A stretch of DNA of 64,000 nucleotides from the NCBI GenBank assembly GCA_950295325.1, contig OX485807.1, positions 12,675,001-12,739,000 of the forward strand, given 5' to 3'. The stretch comes from Polytrichum commune. Its lineage: Eukaryota > Streptophyta > Polytrichopsida > Polytrichales > Polytrichaceae. Below are positions 1-12,725 of the stretch, piece after piece. The notes below the pieces were generated by a model. The model ran no database searches. It was not told the origin of the DNA and saw only the letters and a program-made list of their open reading frames with translations. Position numbers and translations under genes: made by a program. Each line of letters opens with the position of its first letter. Positions within the stretch are counted from its first letter, which is position 1.

Positions 1-3000
1 CGATGAGAATTAGATTCTCTTGCAGTCAATGTCCTAGTATTATTGTCTCCACTTATCCGCCTCTCTGCAAGTTTCTATGACATTTTGATTCGTTCTGCAG
101 GTGGCAGATTGTTTGCTGGTCTTCGCTGCCGTAATTTATGCCCCCTTCGTGCCAAACATGGTACTTTCTGACAAGTTACACCGAGTGACACTCAGAGTAA
201 ACCCTGACTTGAACCAGAAGTAATATTTCTGATAGTCTTTACGGTAATTTACCTTTGTAATCCAATACTTGCATTGATGCGGTATCATCATTTTGCAAGA
301 AATGAAGTTGCAGGGATCCATTGCACTGACTCTTTGTAATAGGATATTGCTACAGGCTTGCAGAAATTTGCGTAGATCGAAAGCCCTTGAACCTCGGTAC
401 ATATTGCTGACCGAAGTAGGTGAGATCACTGCGCTTGCACGAGCACCGGTACGAAGATCCTGAAGTTATTTAGGGCATAGGATCCGTCGATTCCAGAAAT
501 CACATGCACGTCCATCGCTTACTTGCACGCAAATCTCTAAACCCAGTGTTTGTGTTTTCATACCCACCACCTTGAGGATTGCATTGCGAGGGCACACGAA
601 TAGTACACCGTGGCGGGATCTTGTGCGAAGATGCTCTACCTTTGCTCGAAGGATCTTTCTTCCTTCTGTATCATCTACTCTTCCAAGGGTTCGTTGAGCC
701 GGAGCTTGGAGGTTCACAATATGTCGTCGTTGATTATTTGTTTATGCCTCAATTGTTTCACTTATTGTCTTCTTTCTACCTGACAGTTGAATCCTGTTAC
801 ACAGAACTCGCAGCACAGGCACCTGCAAATTGTTATGAAGGAAGTCCTAACTCTTTACTTGTGAGAAGAAACTCTCCCCGACCTATTTTCTTTTTAAATT
901 CCTTCCAAACTCGATCCTAAATCTATTGACAAAACCCTCATCAACATACCTCTCCTAAAGTTCGCAAACGCGAAACCACGAGGATGCATTCTTGAGGACG
1001 AAGTTTGATATGGAGTTGATAAACAGTTTATCGTGATTTTCCTGAGACCCGTGCCACATTTCCGTCAGTGCCCACAAGATGAGTCTGGGGAATTTTCTTC
1101 TCTACTAGGCTGATCCCCTGGGCGATTTCAATCAACTATGCTGTCACCAAAAACCGATGGTTTCGAACAAAACTGTTGAGCCTGCTGGTTCACGTGTGTA
1201 CAACTGATTATACCGAAATTGTACCTCCAGGGTTTGGAGGCTCACCAATTCAGTCTGACCTGCGCAAGTGAGCGCCGGAGCCGGACACGAGCTCCCTCGC
1301 ATGACCAGAGACGTGATGAGTCCGTGCATGCCATAATTTGATGGCTTTCAGGTGGAGGGTCGAGCATCAGACGTGCACCTGTAGCTAACTATCTGCAAGA
1401 TCTTTTGCCGTTTCTTGCGGGCAGCTTTGACGGCTTAACTTATTCCTGTTAAATTCCAAAATTTCCAACACTCATTTCAGATTATGAACCCGCTCCACCG
1501 ATCTAACTTAGTGACATGAGCAGGCCGCAGAACCAAATTAGGAACGTACACTGAAGTCTTGGGACGGATCGTTTGACCACCTTCATCAGGTGCAGTTCCA
1601 AAGAGGTCGCCTCTGCACCTTCTTCAATTAACTGTACTTCTTCAACGAGTACGCAAATCTGTACTCGACAGGTGAGTAACCAATCAACACTTGAAAATAA
1701 GGGTCTTCAGACAGACCAAAATATATCTGATGCTTGCTTCTAATCATCTCTTGTCATCGCTCCTTCATCGCTCTGCTATACCTCCTCGGAGAACATGTGA
1801 AAGGATAAGTTCGATGAAAGCGAAACAGTGGACAACAGTAATGATTGTAGAGATGAGTTTCATGAAATTGAAACACGGGAATATCATCCAGAGCCACAAT
1901 AGTAATGACGTAAGACTTAGTGCAAGTGGGGCAAATTGGACAGCTGTTTGGTAACCACATCCCTAATGCACCAGTTTATCCCATAGGGATCGTACCCATT
2001 CTGCTTGAAACGAAGTACTTGAATCGCAGAGTTGCAAGTACCTGTCAGATCCTTCTGGTTTTACGAAATGATGAGCGGAGGACTCACGCGTTTGCGTGAG
2101 AGGTGCATTGCCCCCTTTACCTTGTTAACAAGAGCACCCTCCACATCTGACCCCCAAACTAAAACCTGTCATCAAGTAGGACTTTATTTTCCCATCCTTA
2201 TTGACCTCTAATAGGACAATAAGTGTGCCTAAAACGCACACTTTTAAGCTCTGCACTTCTCGTAGGATATCAAGCACTCGATTAGCTTCCTAATTAAAGC
2301 CCTAGCCATTTTCGAGGGGAAGGCTCTGAGAGCGCTACAGGAATAAGCGCCCTCCCTGCCGGCCACGTTCCCCTGCCTTCCGTCGACACTGGAGGACCTT
2401 AATTTTGGACTCGGCGAGCAACACAGAAGGACGAACATTGTTTCCGAAGATGTTGGTGATGATGTACTTGGAGAGGTCGCGGTTGAGCACCGGAGCTGTT
2501 AGTTGACCAAAACTTGAACTCTTCGCAACAAAATACTTCAGGTATGAAGCTCCCCAACTGCTTTCAGGCAGCACTCATACGGAATTGTTGTCTTGGTCAA
2601 GGAACAATGGCAACGAAGACGATGGGGAGAATATAAATTTGGTGCAATGTGGGATTACGATGGCGATTTTGATGCGTTTGATTGGTGCCAAGTGAAGCTG
2701 GAGTATGAGATTTCCACGTGATTTCGTGAAAAGCAAGTAGGTGCCCTCCCGGAGCTTCTCACCGCGCCGACTTTGATGTGAATGTGATATGATTTGTGAA
2801 TTTGTTTTAATTTTGATATAATCGATGCCTGCCAAGTGAAGATGGTGAGTTTAAGGGATTGGATTGCCATGTCATTCAGGGAGAATTGACATATTGCTTG
2901 CTTTTGAGAAGCCCCAATGTTCATGTTCGTTCGAATCTATGAAAACTCTCTGCAATGCTGGGATGAATCCTTAGTTTGTGGACGTTTGCATGAATTTTCA

Positions 3001-3110
3001 CATTTTCTAGCTGTTGTGATTGCAGTTGTTGTCATTCACACTCCAAGATTAATTGATATTTGTAGATTTTAAGGTTAAAAGGAAGCCTTTCTTGTTGGGA
3101 GTTGGGTGTT
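1..3110. other. Gene-free stretch at the left edge
   Basis: I find no gene I can support here. Base composition is more balanced than in the AT-rich intergenic DNA further right, so part of it may be untranslated or intronic sequence of a gene lying mostly outside the window. A short open stretch after an acceptor-like CAG at 98-100 runs to a stop at 221-223 but matches nothing I recognise. No repeats stand out. Confidence 0.4.
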
Positions 3111-3111
3111 T

Positions 3112-3310
3112 TGCATGCAACACCTTCCATGTTCAATTAGTTTAGGTGCATGCTTGGAGGTACTGTGAAGGTATTAATGAAGAACATTTTGTATTATTGA
3201 AGATCAAACTCATTTTGACATGGCATAGAGGTGCTAAAACAAGTGTGTCTTGAACTGAAATAGGTTGCTCTTTATTCATGTTCAAACACCACCTTGAGCA
3301 TGCACAACCT
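3112..3310 (+). repeat. Dispersed repeat, copy 1 (sister at 27,964-28,152)
   Basis: This block shares an ordered series of words with 27,964-28,152. They begin near TTCCATGTTCA, pass through a GGTGCATG word, and end in AGGTTGCTCTTTATTCA followed by TTCAAACAC and GAGCATGCAC. Divergence is clear but colinearity is good. The sister copy lies in intron 6 of the TSR3 gene. No terminal inverted repeats were seen, so the family is unclassified. Confidence 0.6.
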
Positions 3311-3379
3311 ACTTAGGGTTATCCTTTTACTCAGTATGACTTTCGGTCATGAATTGGTCCATTATGATTTTTATTTGAT

Positions 3380-4290
3380 TGTTTTGCATAGAAAGAAACA
3401 TAGTGAGAAACGGTGGAAGATACTAAATGATTTAAAAGAGAAGGAACGTGCACACAAACTTGACCGAAAATTCAAAGTCAAAAAGGAACATGCATTTGTT
3501 TGATTAAAAGCTGAAATTGCAAGAGCTCATGGAGTACGAGAAGCTCAAGTGAGAAGTGGGGAACAAGCTCGATTGCAGGGAGAAATTGCAAGAGGTTACC
3601 TCCTTGCCGTTCTAGAGAAGCCACAACTCGACTATAGGTAAAAATAAAGTCTTGGTAGTATTTAGGCATTCCATTTTGCAAAGTACAGTGAAATTAGTTG
3701 TTGTTGTTGTGTGTATATTGGAGAGATTGCATACATGCACTTGAATATTTTATGACAACAAAAACATAATAGAAAGTCACTTGAAAGCGTTATTATGTTG
3801 TTTCAACATTTAGATGTAATTTTGTAGCTAATGAAATTTGACCTGCAACTCATTGAGTCATTCCTTTGAATATGTCGATCACTTCAACAACATTCTTTGC
3901 ATGGTTGAGCTGCACATTCCTTGATGCTTTTGGTTTGAAAGAAAACATACATTACCTTCTCCTTTGGAACTTGCGGAGTAGGTCTTCTGGAGTAGCCATT
4001 GACAGCTTGACTGCATGCAATTAGGTCGGTAGCATTTAGCCATTCTATTTTACAAATACTGGAAGTTGTTGCTAGCTCTGCATTGAAGAGATTGCATGCA
4101 TGCACCCCAAATATTTATAACACGAATACATAAAACAAGTTAGTGTGTAGAAAGCCTTATTATGTTTCACACTTGCATGTAATGTTGTTGCTTATAAAAT
4201 TTGTCGTTCAACTTAGTGATGCATTTGAATGTAATTTACAACAAAAGGAGCGTGCACATGAAATTGACCAAAAATTCGTATTTTCACATA
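3380..4290 (+). repeat. Diverged duplication with a charged coding-like fragment
   Basis: A fragment reading KEKERAHKLDRKF (near 3,440) recurs as QKERAHEIDQKF (near 4,240). The non-coding block 3,650-3,870 recurs at 4,026-4,235, with shared words such as GAGATTGCAT and CATGCAC. After the first fragment a second charged stretch reads KAEIARAHGVREAQVRSGEQ and ends in LDYR before a stop at about 3,640. The peptides look helical and lysine/glutamate rich. I do not recognise the family. The breaks between frames suggest a decayed gene or transposon product rather than a live gene. Confidence 0.4.
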
Positions 4291-4299
4291 TTCTCATTA

Positions 4300-5430
4300 A
4301 TCAATGTTTTAACTCCTCTTATTTCATATTTCATATTTTGACACTCTATCCATGATGGTCTTCTAGGATCATAGGCAAGGTTTATGTTGGACAATCATTA
4401 GGCATGAGCTCCAATATAAACAACATGCTTGATCTCCACATGCGAGGATGCATTAAGATGTGATTAAATATGACAGGTTTGAAACCAACTTCAAATTAGA
4501 TGTAATACATATAATATGGCAATGGTATATTATTGATCGTATTGCAAAAAAACATTTTTTTGAAGTCAACTAGGTTTAAGTCATAATGTTTTAGCTGGAT
4601 GTCCTTCAAATCCATAGTATTGGATCCACCAAATAACATTGTGAATATATGTTCTATGCAATAATTGTTTATTTTATTTTTCATTTATATATTTATGTCT
4701 ATCATTACTTCTTATGTAGCTCTCTTTATTTGGATGCATATTAAGCTCACTAGGATTAAAATCATATAGCATGACCATGCCACCATTTTCTCCTTGATTG
4801 TCAACTATGCCAGACCCTAAATTCATTGCCTTGATTCTCAAGCTACATTCTTAAGTTTTTTGTCCAATAGGGTTTTGTATTTGGTTATGGTGTTTTTACA
4901 GTTGATTGTGGTTTGCTTTGACGTGATTTTGTGGGCTTTGATTTTGGCATTTTTACCGCTTTTGGCTATTTTTTTCTATCCATTGGACAATTTTGGTGGG
5001 GTTGAGGGTAAGGTGGGGGATGGTGTATGTGATTAGTGATTGTATTGCGAGTATGTCTAAGTTGTGGGGAAGATGTGTGTGTGGGCGGGTGTGTGGGGTG
5101 TATTCCCTTACGGATACTATGGTGAAATTTTCATTGATTTTTCATTGATTTTTCTATGTTCGCAAGGTAGGAATCCTCCTTGTTGTTTGGCTCAGATGAT
5201 TAGTGGTTGGGGGTATGTGGTCATGCATGTTTGTTCCATACATTTAATAGGAAGTTTATGATGTCTTGGGATTTTGTCTTGTGCATTCTCCCATTGTGTG
5301 TAGGTAAGTTGTCCATGTTGGAGTATGTTTGTGAGGTTGATTCTTTCAAGTTTTTGCCCTCTAGGAAGCTTATTAAGAGATTTTGGATGTTGGGTGGGGG
5401 GATGGGGGGATGGAGCATGCAATGTGGGGG
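4300..5430. other. Gene-free AT- then GT-rich stretch
   Basis: I see no supported gene, RNA or element. The right half, from about 4,980, is rich in G and T runs on the plus strand. The open frames there are shadows of this composition. Confidence 0.4.
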
Positions 5431-5439
5431 TTATGAGGT

Positions 5440-6240
5440 GTTGCGCACCTCTCCATGAGGAATGCCTGAAACACCATGGGCACAAAGAGGACCCCGGAGT
5501 GACACCCGGGACTTGTGACGCCGTTGGTGAGAGGGCCCAAGTGATCCTAGTGTGGGTGAGGGCCCCGGGCATTGGGAACGCCTCCCACCCATGGAGACTA
5601 GGAGTCACAAGGGTAAGGCCATAAGCTATGCGTAGCTTATGGTGTGTTGATTCTAGAATGCTCAAGATTACCTTAATCGGAGGTGTGAGCTAGTAGATAT
5701 GGCAATTTGAGTGGGGCGTTGTCTAGGGACAGCGCCCTGGGACAGCAATGACCTGGGAGTTGCGCCTGGGACTGCCAAGGTTTGAGCAGTCATAACTTCC
5801 TCAATGCTTGCCTAAATGAGGCAAGTGAGGGATCCTTTGGCATCTACATAAAGAGTAGATTCCGATAAAGTGGTTGCTTGATAGCATCAGAGACCATGGG
5901 AAGAAGTTATGATGGTCTGAAGTTGCTGGGGGCTTTTAGCCCCAGCGGCTAAGGGAAAATGTCGACTTGGCCCCAAATCTTAGTAGAGGGGCCATGCCCA
6001 AAGTTCTAGAGGCTTATATGAGTGAGGCGGTGTGGCCAGCCGAACCCACCCGAGGCCAAACGGTACGGCCTTCACGGGTGTTGGCCCAACATGGGGGCAT
6101 AGGTGCCTAGTATGGTTCGGGTTGTTATAGTGTTGCTCCGGCAACGCAATGATCAACTTAAGATTGGACTTTCATGGATGGAAGTCCGCATCTAATCATT
6201 GGTTACAGATTAAGGAGAAAGTCCCGAATGCAAAGTAGGA
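5440..6240. mobile_element. GC-rich LTR-like block, possibly a solo LTR
   Basis: This ~800-bp island is far richer in GC than its surroundings. It holds repeated CCTGGGA words (5,730-5,800), a perfect 10-bp-stem palindrome at 5,619-5,642 and a second GC hairpin near 5,926-5,948. GC-rich blocks with repeated 'ctgggac' words are common in plant LTR-retrotransposon LTRs. No internal retroelement genes adjoin it in a matching arrangement, and I could not find a target duplication. The solo-LTR reading is inference; an old, incomplete fossil is most likely. Confidence 0.3.
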
Positions 6241-6299
6241 GGGTTGGTCCCCCACTTATGAACCAAGAGGTCCGCGGTATGGGAAATTCGCATGGCGGA

Positions 6300-6605
6300 A
6301 TGCAAAGGGTTAGCACTCATTTGAATTTTTTTGAGGTGCAAAGTCACATTTGAATTGCACAGGGCTTCATTTGAATGAATTGAAGGTGCAAATGGACATT
6401 TGAATTGCAAAGAACCCGATTTGAATTTATTGGAAGTACAAAGGTACATTTGAATTGAAGAAGGCCTCATTAGATTTGAGGGTTTAAACGTACATTTGAG
6501 AATAAGAGGGTTCATTTAGGTTCAAAAGGATTTGACTTGAGTAGATTGAAGATACAGAGGCACATTTGAGAACAAAAGAACCCAATTTGAATTAATAGAG
6601 GTTTG
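6300..6605. repeat. Degenerate tandem repeat, period ~65 bp
   Basis: The words CATTTGAATTG, GGTGCAAA and ACATTTGA recur about every 60-65 bp for roughly five units. They become more diverged toward the right, where TTGAGAACAAAAGAACCC replaces the earlier form. The minus strand stays open through part of it only because the unit lacks stops in that frame. It lies directly before the copia fossil. Confidence 0.55.
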
Positions 6606-6619
6606 TTAAGTCATTGAGT

Positions 6620-9600
6620 ATATAAAATAGCCTTAAATAGCTAATTTAGATTATTAAAGAGTATATCTCAATCTTTGAGTGTAATATGACATCATTTAAA
6701 GGTGATGGTGTTAAAATCATCAACAAAGATAATGAAGAGAACTTCAATATCTGAAAGTTGAAATCGTAGATGGGGTTGGCTTCTACGAACCTTTGGGCAT
6801 TCTAGACAAATCCCAGGAAGCTTTATCTTTCAACGTTGATCCCAAAATGATAAAGAAAAAATAAAAAGACGTGCCAAGAATATAATATTCATCATTGCGC
6901 TTAATTTGGCAAACAACCAACATGTGTACATAAGGAGTTGCAAATGACCAATAAAGGCATGAAAGACCCTTTGCAAAATCCATGTGACGAGAAACTTGTC
7001 CAACATTCTTTTCGTTTGCCATAAGGTTGTCCCGCACAAGATGCAAGAAGGTAATGACTTGTTGGACCATACCAATAAGATCAAGACATTTGTAGATCAA
7101 CTTGCTTACTTAGAGGTACCCATGAAAAAATGAGGATGTTGTTATGATTTTGCTCGAGAATTTATTACTCTCTTATGAATACTTGATCACCGCTTTGGAG
7201 ACCATGTCAATAAAAGAGTTGACTATTGAATACATGATGAAACATTTGATGTACGAAAGGTCGAAGAAGAAAAAGAAAAAGAAACCCAAAGGTGATGATA
7301 TTACAATGGTGTTTTATCAAGGCATGTGGGACAATCCATCTTCATGCAAAAAAATCAAGACATGCTACTATTGTGGCAAATTGGCACATGTTACATGTTT
7401 TTGCTACAATGTAAAAAAAAACTATGATAAAAAGAATATAAACAACGCCAAAAATGATGATGATTATTTATTTGTAATACAACATGAAACGTATTCCAAG
7501 GTTGTGTATAAGTGACTCAAGGACTTGGGAGGAATAAAATACATAAGACATCAATTGACACATATGATGTAATTATTCTATGCCATGCCTATTTGAATGA
7601 TGATAGCATCATAAAAACATCGGACTGAAATCCATTGTCATTGACGTATTAGTAAAAGACAATATCTAAAGAATTCATATCAAGGATGCCCTCTATGTAC
7701 CTAAATTGAAAACAAATTTACTTTGCATGAGCAAAAAAAATTTAAGCGGTTCGAAGGTGTAATTCAACCTAACAAATGCATTATGAGAGGTATTGATTGA
7801 GAAGTTGTTACAATAACACTACGTAAAGGTAACTTGTACCAAATGAATTTCATCAAGGTGCAATGAGCTAATGCAGTCAACTTGGTACAATCATCAATAA
7901 AAGACAGTGCACTTGAGCTTTGACATTGCTTGCTTAAGAAAATTAAATACAAAGAATATTCATGCATTCCAAAGCATGCTGAGTGGCATAAATCTTGGTA
8001 AATAAAATAATTTAGTCCGACATCTTCATTGGTTTGTGAAACGTGCATTGAGGGTAAATAATTTAAGGCTTTATTTTCTTAATAACAAGAGGAACCGAAC
8101 AACTAAATTTTCAAAGATTGTACATTCGGACGTGTGTGATCCTATGAAAACTATATCCATGGGCGGTTTAAGGTATTTTCTCGCTTTCATTGATAAGTTT
8201 TTGAGAAAGGTGTGGGTGTACATGTTGAAGGCGAAAAGAGAGTGTTTGGAGACATTTAAAGAATTTAAAGTCTTTGTAGCAACACTATTGAAACACAAGA
8301 TCAATGTGTTTTGGTCGTCAATGATAAAAGAATTATTTTAAAAAAATTCAAATTTGTTTTGAAGAAACATTAAAAAAACAAACACCCCGTATTGGCCTCA
8401 ACAAATTGTAATCACAAAACATGCAAATTACACCATCATAGAGATGGCGAGGAGCATGCTTCATGGGTTAAAAACTCAAAAGAACCATTTTGGACAAAAG
8501 TAGTGGTGAATGTGATTTTCACTTATAGTCGATATCCAACGAGAGTATTGTCCTTGATTATACTCAAAGAAACATGGAGATGGAAATGTCTTAGATTACA
8601 CACATACATGTGTTTAGATGTGTTGGTTATACGACGGTGCCTAATGAAAAGAGGGTTAAGCTTGATGCAAAATGTACCAAATATTAGTTTCTAGGATATT
8701 GTGAAGGTCCCAAAATGTCACCAAAATGTATAGGTTTATGTGCGTACAAACCAAAAACATCATCAAAAGTAATGTTGTTGTGTTCATGGAGGATAGTGTG
8801 AGTGTTGAGAACAATTTGAAAATACATCTAAATCGGGGAAATAAAGCCCCTATGGTGAAAGCGGTGGATAAATATTTCAAATCACCTTTGGTTGATGAGG
8901 GCAAAGATATTGAGGAGCGTGAAGAGCAAATGAAAGATAATCATGTTACAAACCAAGAGGTAAAGGATAGACTAGTAAGGAATGATGTTGACATGAAGAG
9001 ATTTAGCGAAGAGCGAAGATACCCCACAAGGGAGTGCCTAATGTTTGGTGAGTGGTGGAAGAACCACATTTTGCCTCAACTTGATACTGAACGGGCCATT
9101 GTGGCATCACTTTACGATCTTTTGAATTTATGTGATGTCATAAGATCCAAAGATGCAAGCAAATGAGAGGCTACAACACAAGAAGAGTACGACCTATTTA
9201 TGGTCAATGGAATATGGGAGTTGACCATCCCTTCAAAAGAACGCAAGAATATGAGATGCAAATGGGTGTTCTGTATCTAGAGGGATGCATTGGGCCAAAT
9301 TGTTAGATACAAGGGCATGTTGGTAGGAAAGGGTTATTCTCAAGTTGTTGGAGTAGATATCAATAAGAATTTTGTCCCGTTGCCAAGTTTATCACCATTA
9401 GATGCACAATTGCAATTGGAGCTGCCATAATTTAGGAGATCCACCAAATAAATATAAGAGCAATGTTTTTGATATAAAATTAAAGGTGGTAAACTATATG
9501 GATCAATCTAAGAAATTTGCATGAGGGAATGAACATCTTGTGAAAAAACTCTATAAGCATTACATGGGCTCAAGCAATTATTGAGGGCATGGTACCACCA

Positions 9601-9900
9601 AATCAACTCGTTTTACATCAATGAGGATATTCCTAGGAGCCAAGCGGACCATTCATTATACATCAAATATTTGTGTCAATTATTGTTAGTGGTAATCCTC
9701 TATATTGATGATTTGATCATTTTGGCAAGTGATGTTGTTAAGTTGAAGCTTGAGAATAAATTTAAAACGAATGATCTCGGAGAGTTGTGCTCATAAAGAG
9801 CAAGGCAAGGGGTGGAGGTGACCATCTCACTCCAAATATTGTTCATATGCATTTGTGTATGTGTATTTGTTGTGCAGTCTTATCTCTAATTCTATTGTGC
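6620..9900 (+). mobile_element. Broken Ty1/copia-type LTR retrotransposon, copy 1
   Basis: The parts appear in copia order on the plus strand. A gag-like region starts near 6,687 and contains a CCHC zinc knuckle (CYYCGKLAHVTCFC, about 7,360). Integrase-like segments follow at about 8,040-8,700 (HSDVCDPM..., YFLAFIDKF). A reverse-transcriptase segment at about 9,180-9,800 includes the YIDDLIIL active-site box. The 3' flank at about 9,797-9,900 matches the flank of the second element at 35,740-35,860. I could not delimit LTR pairs. The element is broken in many places (well over ten) and looks old. Confidence 0.8.
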
Positions 9901-10640
9901 TTCAACAACAATTTGGAGCATAGATAATCACACAATTAGAAGCATGAAAGAGTTACATATCCTAAATACAACATTTATTTATCCATGGATGGTACACATC
10001 AAAGCTCCAATAAAGAGAACTTGGTAAACAAGCAAACCTCTATTGACACCCTCAAGCTAACCCCTCCCCACTCCCCCTCCTTGGTAGGGCCCACTACTTT
10101 TGGAAATAAGGCATTACACCATATGTGGTATCACGAGGAAACCCATAAGCACCATGTGACTAGTAATGGTCTCTCATTCACATCGATGTAAAATAGATTG
10201 ATGTGTGACCATAATTGAACTTTTTCCTCCAACCTGCCTGACATGTAAGATATTTGGACCTTATGTGACCACTCTTCTTCCCCTCTTCTTAGTTGGGACT
10301 TGGACACTTACATGTGAGTGATATATGGCAAGGTATGTTATTCAAAATAAATACCAACAAGAGAAGTGTTGGTACATCAAGATTGAAAAAAAATTGCACA
10401 AAATAAATCAACCAATTATGTAGGCGCAATAAATCATGTAATTGGGAGGGTCTACGCCTATGCGACCACTAAAACAAAAAGAGAATCCTTGGGTTGACTT
10501 CATATATCTTTTGTGTCTAAACTTCAATTTTGAAACTTAAAATGACAATCTTTGTGATTTGCAATTGTTAACCGGGTGAGATAACCCTCTATATATTGAT
10601 CCAATATCTAAAATTGTTATTGAAGTTGGAAGTGCCCACA
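9900..10640. other. Gene-free stretch
   Basis: I see no gene or element here. It may hold the far end of the copia fossil's LTR, but no boundary could be set. Confidence 0.4.
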
Positions 10641-10650
10641 ACAGAGCTGG

Positions 10651-11746
10651 TTATTTGTTGGTTATTTGATCTTCCAAAAGTGGATTTATTTCTCCACCCT
10701 CTAGCTCACCATGTTGTGTAAATTTGAAATCTCCAAATAATTCTTGAAGTAAAGAATCTTGTTCACGGATTTGTAATTTTGCATTGTCCCATCCACGTTG
10801 CAATTGGACAATCTTTGCAAGAATGCTTTGTTTTAATGACAACCATTGTGGTTCATGTTGAACTTGCAAAGGATAAATGGTTGGTTGTGGCTCATCATTA
10901 AAATTGGTACCACCTTCTCCTACATCCTCGTCTTCAAGCATTGATGTTTGTGCAAATTCTCCAACCTCCATTTCTGCTAGAGCACATCATGAAGACAACA
11001 ATAACTTTATTTAGTCAAAAGTAATATGTCAAATGATAAGATGCTAACATGCAAAAACTCCAAGATGAGATGTAAAAATTTGAATGAAATGTGAATTTTC
11101 ACAAGATCCCAAAGTGACATGTAAAAAAGATACCTTATGTCCAAAACCCTAAACCCCATAAAAATTGAGGTTCAACACTTCAACCACAATTTTCATAATT
11201 CCAACAAAGATATTTTTTCAATTCAAAATCATACTTCAATGTAAAGTTGTTTGTTAGTATATATTATGATATGATTGCTAATGCCAAAATTATAAGCAAA
11301 CTTGCGGGTTGATTTGGTGATGAATTAAATGTTGCAATTGGAGTGGGTCTCATGAGAAGGTTATAAGTGTTTTCAGCCATCATATGGCGAAATATTGTGA
11401 ATCTACTAACGCATCGTTTTCCACCACAAAGTCGACAAGTACAAAATCCCTCCCCCCCACTTGATGGTACCATTGGTTGTGTCGAAGCCAAAACATGTGT
11501 TGGTACCAATGTTTCAACACCATGTGTAATTGTTTCCTCTTGCAAGTGAGATGATTCTCCCAACTCCCTTGCACTTGATTCTTTCATGCTATGCCAGCCA
11601 ACAGCTTGTTGATTGTAATAAGTTTTCCCATGCTCATCATGTTGGGCATGAAGCATTGCAGTTCTTGGATGAACCATAGCAAAACCTTCCATAGTGTGTT
11701 TACATTTAAAATTGCATTTGCAACGAATTCTTTCTAATGGAGCCAT
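10651..11746 (-). CDS. Predicted two-exon protein with CACTA-type zinc motif (255 aa)
   Basis: The ATG at 11,746 has good context (AACATGGCT). Exon 1 runs 11,746-11,302 and exon 2 runs 10,973-10,651. The junction is my inference: a GT donor at 11,301 leaves one base, and an acceptor TCTAGCAG leads into exon 2 with the matching two bases, so the frame is kept to a stop. The N-terminus has a Cys/His cluster (CKCNFKCKH, residues ~9-17). A second, CTCRLCGGKRCVSRFTIFRH, resembles the short C-x-C-x2-C...H motif near the N-terminus of En/Spm (CACTA) transposases. The C-terminal half is glutamine/leucine rich (QLQRGWDNAKLQIREQDSLL), as in a coiled coil. No DDE catalytic domain is present. It may be a captured or non-autonomous transposon gene, a domesticated derivative, or a chance model. 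I do not know its function. Confidence 0.45.
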
Positions 11747-11749
11747 GTT

Positions 11750-12720
11750 GTTTTTATTAAAGGTCGAGGTTTATTAAAAAAAGCATATATCTTGGGAACT
11801 ATGAAGAATATACAAACAAGCAAATGCAAATGAATCATCCTTGCATGTAATTTATATATGGAAACATGAGTTTAGTTCTTTATATTACACTTGACTCTAA
11901 TATAAAGTCTTAAAGCCTAAAAATTCCTCTAGCATGACATTCATCAACATGCTCAAAAATATAAACGAGTTGAATGAAAAATAAGAAAGCCTTAAGTTTT
12001 TAATAATAAGTACTTAATCAATAGTACTTAAATTAAAATTACTTAAATTAAGCACTAAAGACTTGAACTAATTTTTATATGAATATTATGTAATTTAGTT
12101 AAATGTTACTTTTACATTTAAGTATTTTTTTAATCAATGGTCTAAATACACTTAAAACTTAATAAATTTTTACTTGTGTCAAAATTTTATAGTTTCAAAC
12201 TCAAAATTGCTTACACAAAGTTACATGAGTCTTATATGAGTCTTATGAGTTATATGGGTAAGACTATGTCTTCAAATTCTATCAACTACTCTACACTCAA
12301 TACTAAACACAATTAAGAGGAGCTATGTATTCAATTAAGGAATCAACAAGCATGTACTCCCAATAATCATGGCTAAATCAGGGGAGGGCCCATTTTTCAT
12401 ATGATTTTTGTTGATGTTTCATCGTAGATATGCTAATACAACAAAACTTTGAAGACGTAGATCTGATCAATAGAAGATGGAAAACAAGAAAATAAAATTG
12501 ATGACCCCCACATGTATATGAGCTCCCAAAAGTATTAGGCAAATGGTTAAGAAGTGAGCGCAGAGCGAAAAAGTGGGGAATCATCACATGCCACTATCGT
12601 CAACGGCACGGTGGCCCCACCTTCCTTCCACCTTCCTGCCACTCCCAATGACCACGTGGCCACATGGTGGGCTCAACAAGGCTCAACAATACGAACAGGG
12701 CATACTTCGAATGCATCGTC
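11750..12720. other. AT-rich gene-free stretch
   Basis: It is strongly AT-rich to about 12,370, with TTAA-rich low-complexity sequence at 12,000-12,180. From 12,560 it becomes more GC-rich and holds a G-box-like CCACGTGG at about 12,650. That could be promoter sequence for a plus-strand gene, but I cannot connect it to a start codon. Confidence 0.4.
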
Positions 12721-12725
12721 GTAGC

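Noticed and set aside
1-230. Possible terminal exon after CAG at 98-100 (40 codons, ending VNPDLNQK)
   Set aside because: Two frames are open over the same bases, no domain is recognisable, and the upstream gene would lie outside the window.
1691-1954. 87-codon plus-strand frame with an overlapping minus-strand frame
   Set aside because: Both strands are open over the same bases and neither gives a recognisable protein.
2244-2574. Minus-strand frame reading LNRDLSKYIITNIFGNNVRPS
   Set aside because: It looks protein-like for about 40 residues but has no recognised family, no clear splice partners and no start in good context.
5192-5665. 157-codon minus-strand open frame
   Set aside because: It runs across the edge of the GC-rich block and is rich in Pro/His/Thr from base composition; no domain is seen.
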